Assembly: GCA_034666965.1 (NCBI GenBank)
Contig: JAXDKT010000048.1
Coordinates: 1-10,707 of the forward strand
Direction: 5' to 3'
Length of the DNA: 10,707 nt
Source of the DNA: Chersky-267 sp034666965
Lineage (GTDB): Bacteria; Chloroflexota; Limnocylindria; Limnocylindrales; CSP1-4
The position numbers and the translations under genes are program-made. The notes beneath the pieces are model-generated. The model made no database searches. It was not told the origin of the DNA and saw only the letters and a list, made by a program, of their open reading frames with translations. Below, one piece after another: positions 7,088 to 10,707 of the stretch (position 1 is the stretch's first letter; each line of letters begins with the position of its first letter).

Positions 7088-9111
7088 CCGCTACCGCCAG
7101 CACGCTGTCCACGCCCAGGCTGTCCCTGCCCTCGTCGAAGGGGATCCAGCTCGCCGCGCTGCTGGCCGTCGCCGCTGTCCTCTATCTCGTGTTCAAGGGC
7201 CAGGCGATCCTGCCGTTCGATTCCGAGGCGCCGATCTTCACCACGATCAACGGCATCCGCGACGCGGTCGACGCGAACCGGTTGACCAGCCCGGCCTTCG
7301 TCTACTTCTTCAGTCCGATCCGGCAGTCGATCGGCATCCTCGTCGACGTCTTCGACTTCGCCCTGACGACGCTGAGCTGGATCGGAGTGACGGCGATCGC
7401 GGGGGCTCTCGGCCTGGTCCTGGTCAGCTGGCGAACGTCGCTGCTCGTGGTCCTGTGCTTCGTTGCCTTCGGCCTGCTGGGCCTGTGGGACGCCACCATC
7501 CAGACCCTGGCCCTGACGCTGGCAGCCGTCGTTCTGTCGCTGGCCATCGGCGTCCCGCTGGGGATCCTGGCCGGCCGGAGCGATCGCTTCCTGCGGATCG
7601 TGTCGCCGATCCTGGACGTGATGCAGATCATGCCCACGTTCGCCTACCTTGCGCCGCTGACCCTGTTCTTCCTCATCGGCAGCCCGGCCGCTGTCGTCGC
7701 GACGCTGATCTACGCCGTCCCGCCGGCGATCCGGATCACCTCGCTGGGGATTCGGGGCGTGGCGCACGACACGGTCGAGGCGGCCGAATCGATGGGCTCC
7801 ACGCGCTGGCAGGTCCTGCGCAAGGTGCAGATTCCGATGGCCCGCAGCACGATCGGCCTGGCCGTCAACCAGACGATCATGATGGCCCTGGCGATGATCG
7901 TGATCACGGCGCTCATCGACGCGCCGGGGCTGGGCCAGTCGATCATCAATGCCCTGCAAAAGCTCAACGTCGGGGTGGCCTTCGAGGCGGGCCTGGCGAT
8001 CGTCCTCCTGGCGACCGTCCTCGATCGACTGACCGCCAGCGCAAGTAGCACCAGCGACCACAGCAAGCTGGCGGCCGACCCCGGCTACGAGGTCCGCCGA
8101 CGGGCCATCCGCCTCGGCGCTCTGGCCATCGCCGCGGTCGCCGTGGTCGCGGGCGCCGTGCTGCCCCTCGGCCGGGCATTTCCCGATGACTGGCGGATCC
8201 GGATCGCCCCGACGATCAATCAGGTCCTGGCCTGGATCGAGAAGAACCTCTACCCGGTCACGGACGGGGTCAAGAACCTCGTGAGCCAGTTCCTGCTGGG
8301 CCCGCTCGAGACGGTCCTCAAGACCTCGCCCTGGTGGCTGGTGGTCGTGGTCGCGGTCGGCCTGACGCTGGTGGTCAGCGGTCGTCGGGCAGCCCTGGTC
8401 GTGGCCATCGCCCTGCTGGCCATCATCGGCCTGGCGCTGTGGGAGGACACGATGACGACCCTGGCCCTGGTCATCGTGGCCGTGACGATCACGATGATCA
8501 TCGGCATTGCCCTGGGGGTGACGTCGGCGCGCAGCGACCGCTTTGCGCGAGTCCTTCGCCCGATCAACGATGCTGCTCAGACGATGCCCTCGTTCGTCTA
8601 CCTGCTGCCGGCGGTGGCCCTGTTCGGGCCGACCCGGTTCACCGGGATCCTCGCCGCGGTGATCTACGCGACGCCGGCCGTCACCCGGTTGGTGGAGGAC
8701 GGCGTCCGGGGCGTCTCGCCGGCCGCCATCGAGGCGGCGACCGCAGCGGGGTCCAGCCGGGCCCAGCTGATCCTCAAGGTCCAGCTGCCGATGGCTCGCC
8801 GGTCGCTGCTGGTGGCAACCAACCAGGGAATCGTCCTGGTCCTGGCCATGGTGGTGGTCGCCGGCCTGGTCGGCGCCGGTGCGCTCGGCTACGACGTGGT
8901 GGCCGGTTTCTCCCAGAGCGAGGACTTCGGCAAGGGCATGGCCGCGGCCATCTCGATCGTCCTGCTGGGTGTGCTCCTCGACCGGCTGACCCAGGGTGCC
9001 GGCGCACAGGAGCGAGCGTCGTTGGGCGAGCGGCCGTTCGGCCTGCTGACGACGATCGGGATCCCGGCGCGTGCCTTCGGACGAATCCGGCCCGCGGCCC
9101 GAAGTGAGTAG
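7084..9111 (+). CDS. proW: Double-length glycine betaine/choline ABC permease (two fused ProW/OpuAB modules)
   Basis: This membrane component has 675 aa, about twice a usual single-module ProW/OpuAB core. It contains two complete permease modules in tandem (about 134-318 and 452-637). Matching landmarks are offset by a constant 318 residues: LWDAT/LWEDT (134, 452), RSDRF (165, 483), MPTFAYL/MPSFVYL (183, 501) and the EAA coupling loops starting at Glu232 and Glu550, each with the conserved EAA, Gly and terminal Pro. The NQ-type block before the last helices is also doubled (VNQTIMMALAMIV; TNQGIVLVLAMVV). Each module is preceded by extra hydrophobic segments (about 21-38, 99-135; 341-360, 417-453), as in the N-terminal extension of ProW. 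One polypeptide should therefore supply both transmembrane halves over an ATPase dimer. The start ATG sits in the ATGA overlap with the ATPase gene and has GGAGG seven bases upstream (7072-7076). The two modules have diverged clearly, so the fusion is old and not an assembly artefact. Confidence 0.93.
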   Translation: MTATASTLSTPRLSLPSSKGIQLAALLAVAAVLYLVFKGQAILPFDSEAPIFTTINGIRDAVDANRLTSPAFVYFFSPIRQSIGILVDVFDFALTTLSWIGVTAIAGALGLVLVSWRTSLLVVLCFVAFGLLGLWDATIQTLALTLAAVVLSLAIGVPLGILAGRSDRFLRIVSPILDVMQIMPTFAYLAPLTLFFLIGSPAAVVATLIYAVPPAIRITSLGIRGVAHDTVEAAESMGSTRWQVLRKVQIPMARSTIGLAVNQTIMMALAMIVITALIDAPGLGQSIINALQKLNVGVAFEAGLAIVLLATVLDRLTASASSTSDHSKLAADPGYEVRRRAIRLGALAIAAVAVVAGAVLPLGRAFPDDWRIRIAPTINQVLAWIEKNLYPVTDGVKNLVSQFLLGPLETVLKTSPWWLVVVVAVGLTLVVSGRRAALVVAIALLAIIGLALWEDTMTTLALVIVAVTITMIIGIALGVTSARSDRFARVLRPINDAAQTMPSFVYLLPAVALFGPTRFTGILAAVIYATPAVTRLVEDGVRGVSPAAIEAATAAGSSRAQLILKVQLPMARRSLLVATNQGIVLVLAMVVVAGLVGAGALGYDVVAGFSQSEDFGKGMAAAISIVLLGVLLDRLTQGAGAQERASLGERPFGLLTTIGIPARAFGRIRPAARSE

Positions 9112-9225
9112 GATGTCTCAAGCCTGAACCCAGGGCGGACCGCCCGGCACCCGCCGGCCGGCCGCACGAGCTGGAGGAGCGGACAGCCGCGGAGGATGCG
9201 GCGGTCGGTCCAGGAAGGAGCAACA
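9112..9225 (+). other. 114-nt spacer between permease and binding-protein genes
   Basis: This is the only sizeable gap inside the transporter operon, where other joints overlap or are 14 nt long. It contains a 6-bp GC hairpin, GGGCGG and CCGCCC around one base (9133-9145), with no T-run. A weak TAGGAT at 9109-9114 might act as an internal -10. The spacer ends in a strong ribosome site. A stabilising or attenuating hairpin or an internal promoter would let the binding protein be made in excess, which is common for such lipoproteins. No known riboswitch fold is recognisable. Confidence 0.35.
9215..9220 (+). promoter_or_regulatory. Ribosome binding site deciding the binding-protein GTG start
   Basis: AAGGAG lies five bases before the GTG at 9226. 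An in-frame ATG at 9196 has GGAGG directly abutting it, too close for normal initiation, and would add ten residues before the signal peptide. The GTG is therefore preferred. Confidence 0.7.
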
Positions 9226-10248
9226 GTGAGCCTGAAGGGCAGCACGTCCGTGCGCATCGGGGTGATCGCCGCGACGTTCATTCTCGTCCTGTCGGCCTGC
9301 ACCGGTGGCGGGGCGGGCAGTCCGGCCGCGAGCACCGGCGGGGCCGCAACCCCGGCCGCGAGCGGTGGTGGGGCGGCCAGCACCGCGCCGTGCGGAACGG
9401 TGAAGCTGGCGGTCAACCCGTGGGTCGGCTATGAGGCCAACTACGCGGTCATCGCCTACGTCCTCGAGCACGAGCTCGGGTGCACGGTCGAGAAGAAGGA
9501 GCTCAAGGAGGAGATCTCCTGGCAGGGCTTCGAGACCGGTGACGTCGACGCCATCCTCGAGAACTGGGGTCATCCGGACCTGGTCAAGAAGTACATCGAC
9601 GAGAAGAAGGTCGCCCAGGACGCTGGTTTGACCGGCAACGAGGGGATCATCGGCTGGTACACGACCAAGGCCTTCGCCGACCTGCACCCCGACATCCTGA
9701 CCGCGGACAAGGATCCCAAGGTCCTCAACAAGTACGCCGCCGAGCTCAAGACGTCCGAGTCGGGCGACAAGGGCCAGCTCCTCGACGGCGACCCGTCGTA
9801 CGTCACCAACGACGAGGCACTGGTCACGAACCTGGGCCTCGACTTCAAGGTCATCTACTCGGGCTCCGAGGCGGCTTCCAACAAGGCCCTCCAGACGGCG
9901 TCCGACCAGGGCAAGCCGATCCTGGCCTACTACTACGAGCCCAACTGGTTCAGCGCCAAGGTGGCCCTGGTCCACATCCCGCTGCCGGCCTACACCGACG
10001 GCTGTGACGCCGACCCCAAGAAGGTCGCCTGCGACTATCCGCCCTATCACCTGAACAAGATCGTGTCCACGAAGTTCGCCACGAGCGGTAGCCCCGCCTA
10101 CGCCGTGGTCAAGAACTTCACCTGGACCAACGAGGACCAGAACTCGGTGGCGGCCTCGATCACCGACGGCGGTCTGTCCGATGCGGACGCCGCCAAGAAG
10201 TGGCTCGATGCCAATCCCGACAAGTGGAAGGCCTGGCTCCCGAAGTAG
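9226..10248 (+). CDS. proX: Glycine betaine/choline-binding lipoprotein (ProX/OpuAC type)
   Basis: This is the extracytoplasmic substrate-binding protein of the importer, 340 aa. Residues 1-25 form a lipoprotein signal: a short basic start with Lys4 and Arg10, a hydrophobic stretch (11-22), then lipobox LSAC with the lipidated Cys25. Residues 26-56 are a Gly/Ala/Ser/Pro/Thr-rich tether. The OpuAC-type domain follows, opening TVKLAVNPWVGYEAN (58-72), a typical family start. It also shows GDVDAILENWGHPD (105-118) and YYYEPNW (235-241). Trp66, Trp114 and Trp241 are candidates for the aromatic cage that holds a trimethylammonium head group. Cysteines 56, 86, 260 and 269 could form disulfides outside the cytoplasm; this is a guess. 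The C-terminus, with repeated tryptophans (326, 334, 337), is also normal for the family. Being lipid-anchored suits either a monoderm or a diderm cell. The ligand may be glycine betaine, choline or a related compound, and the sequence alone does not settle which. Confidence 0.93.
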   Translation: MSLKGSTSVRIGVIAATFILVLSACTGGGAGSPAASTGGAATPAASGGGAASTAPCGTVKLAVNPWVGYEANYAVIAYVLEHELGCTVEKKELKEEISWQGFETGDVDAILENWGHPDLVKKYIDEKKVAQDAGLTGNEGIIGWYTTKAFADLHPDILTADKDPKVLNKYAAELKTSESGDKGQLLDGDPSYVTNDEALVTNLGLDFKVIYSGSEAASNKALQTASDQGKPILAYYYEPNWFSAKVALVHIPLPAYTDGCDADPKKVACDYPPYHLNKIVSTKFATSGSPAYAVVKNFTWTNEDQNSVAASITDGGLSDADAAKKWLDANPDKWKAWLPK

Positions 10249-10275
10249 CCTGGGGCTGACCGCCAATCGACTCGT

Positions 10276-10303
10276 ACCGCCCGGTCCGCAATGGCCGGGC
10301 GGT
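10276..10303 (+). terminator. Hairpin terminator of the transporter operon
   Basis: ACCGCCCGG (10276-10284) and CCGGGCGGT (10295-10303) form a perfect 9-bp stem 27 nt after the binding-protein stop. Two more G-C pairs are possible if T10285 bulges, leaving the loop GCAAT. The sequence after it has only scattered T residues, so termination may be inefficient or need Rho. The position, between a completed transporter operon and an unrelated gene with its own promoter, supports a transcript end. Confidence 0.6.
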
Positions 10304-10342
10304 GCCGTTCATGCCGGCCCGACGGGCCTCGCGTTGGGCCCC

Positions 10343-10357
10343 TGCTATCGTTCGGTT
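10343..10357 (+). promoter_or_regulatory. Extended -10 promoter, probably giving a leaderless lipB mRNA
   Basis: TG (10343-10344), one base, then TATCGT (10346-10351) is an extended -10 element. The lipB GTG begins six bases after it, exactly where transcription would start, and there is no Shine-Dalgarno upstream. Together these suggest transcription starts on the first base of the start codon. No convincing -35 is seen, as is common with extended -10 promoters. Confidence 0.45.
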
Positions 10358-10707
10358 GTGGTCAGCACCTCGTCAGACGTGGCCGCGCCGGCCCGATTCA
10401 TCGATCGGCATCCGTCGCCACCGGATCCGCTCGACGTCCGCTGGCTGGGCCGAATCCACTACCGGGACGCCTGGACGCTCCAGAAGAACCTCGTCGATCG
10501 GCGGGCCGCCGACCGGATCCCCGATACGCTCCTGCTCCTGGAGCATCCACCGGTCCTGACCCTCGGCCGGCAGGCCGACGAGTCACATGTCCGGGCCGCG
10601 CCTGCCCAGCTCGCTGCGCGTGGCATCGAGCTCATCCGGGTCGAGCGGGGTGGGGAAGTGACCTACCACGGCCCGGGCCAGCTCGTCGCCTATCCGATCG
10701 TGGCCCT
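10358..10707 (+). CDS. lipB: Octanoyltransferase LipB, N-terminal part (cut by window end)
   Basis: LipB moves octanoyl groups from acyl carrier protein to lipoyl domains, the first step of protein lipoylation for 2-oxoacid dehydrogenases and the glycine cleavage H protein. The visible 116 codons cover roughly half of the usual 210-230 aa. After about 25 variable residues come LDVRWLGRIHYRDAW (25-39), LLLLEHPPVLTLGRQA (58-73) and the LipB signature RGGEVTYHGPGQLVAYP (97-113). The catalytic lysine and cysteine would lie beyond the window edge. The GTG at 10358 is chosen because it directly follows a -10 element and no ribosome site exists; a TTG further upstream in frame (10334) cannot be excluded. 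A separate downstream gene, it is not functionally tied to the transporter, although lipoylated H protein would act on glycine, the end product of betaine demethylation. Confidence 0.9.
   Translation, partial: MVSTSSDVAAPARFIDRHPSPPDPLDVRWLGRIHYRDAWTLQKNLVDRRAADRIPDTLLLLEHPPVLTLGRQADESHVRAAPAQLAARGIELIRVERGGEVTYHGPGQLVAYPIVA

Noticed and set aside
5822..8061. Minus-strand open frames (5822-6973 and 6835-8061) opposite the ATPase and permease genes
   Set aside because: His/Asp/Arg/Gln-rich products typical of the complement of GC-rich genes. The plus-strand ABC motifs are decisive.
9310..9390. Short repeats such as CCGGCCGCGAGC in the binding-protein linker
   Set aside because: They encode a Gly/Ala/Ser/Pro tether behind the lipid-anchored cysteine. 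Such low-complexity linkers repeat naturally and no mobile or CRISPR-like structure is implied.
9118..10266. 382-codon minus-strand open frame opposite the binding-protein gene
   Set aside because: It extends across the tether and past the stop of the real gene, lacks a ribosome site or known domain, and mirrors the ProX-type gene.
10302..10559. 85-codon plus-strand open frame after the transporter operon
   Set aside because: It is out of frame with lipB, starts inside the terminator stem, and its product has no recognisable features.
1..10707. tRNA, rRNA, CRISPR, insertion sequence, prophage or riboswitch
   Set aside because: No cloverleaf, array of spaced repeats, transposase/integrase motif or familiar aptamer core was recognised on either strand by eye. 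A covariance-model search would be needed to exclude weak RNA elements.

Overview
The window is high-GC (by eye about two thirds G+C or more), densely coding bacterial DNA. It uses GTG starts freely, has tight operons with 4-base stop/start overlaps, and has long open shadow frames opposite the real genes. These traits, the sequence style of the proteins and a probably leaderless lipB fit a GC-rich Chloroflexota or actinobacterium-like soil or aquatic organism. No rRNA, tRNA or phylogenetic marker is present, so this placement is only a guess.

Layout. The left part (32-4303, minus strand) is a three-gene operon read right to left: a dimethylglycine/sarcosine dehydrogenase-type flavoprotein (FAD domain plus tetrahydrofolate-binding GcvT domain, 838 aa), then etfB, then etfA, the two subunits of an electron transfer flavoprotein. 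A 193-bp divergent control region (4304-4496) follows. It holds three copies of the octamer GCGGGTCG and a perfect 12-bp inverted repeat. To the right (4497-10248, plus strand) is a second operon: a GbsA/BetB-type betaine aldehyde dehydrogenase, a ProV/OpuAA-type ATPase with a shortened C-terminal regulatory region, a double-length permease that is two ProW/OpuAB modules fused head to tail, and a ProX/OpuAC-type lipoprotein that binds quaternary ammonium compounds. A hairpin (10276-10303) closes this operon. The window ends inside lipB (octanoyltransferase), an unrelated housekeeping gene with its own likely leaderless promoter.

How the genes fit together (inference from family knowledge). 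The ABC transporter imports choline and/or glycine betaine. GbsA oxidises betaine aldehyde to glycine betaine. After a demethylation step not encoded here, the flavoprotein oxidises dimethylglycine and/or sarcosine, passing the one-carbon unit to tetrahydrofolate and electrons to the adjacent ETF and so to the quinone pool. The locus therefore reads as a choline/betaine uptake and catabolism island rather than a pure osmoprotection locus. The choline oxidase/dehydrogenase, the betaine demethylase and a regulator are all absent from the window.

The most distinctive points are the fused double permease, the cut-down CBS region of its ATPase, the repeated palindromic motif in the divergent promoter region, and the dedicated ETF beside the dehydrogenase. 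No CRISPR array, insertion sequence, prophage gene or RNA gene was seen.
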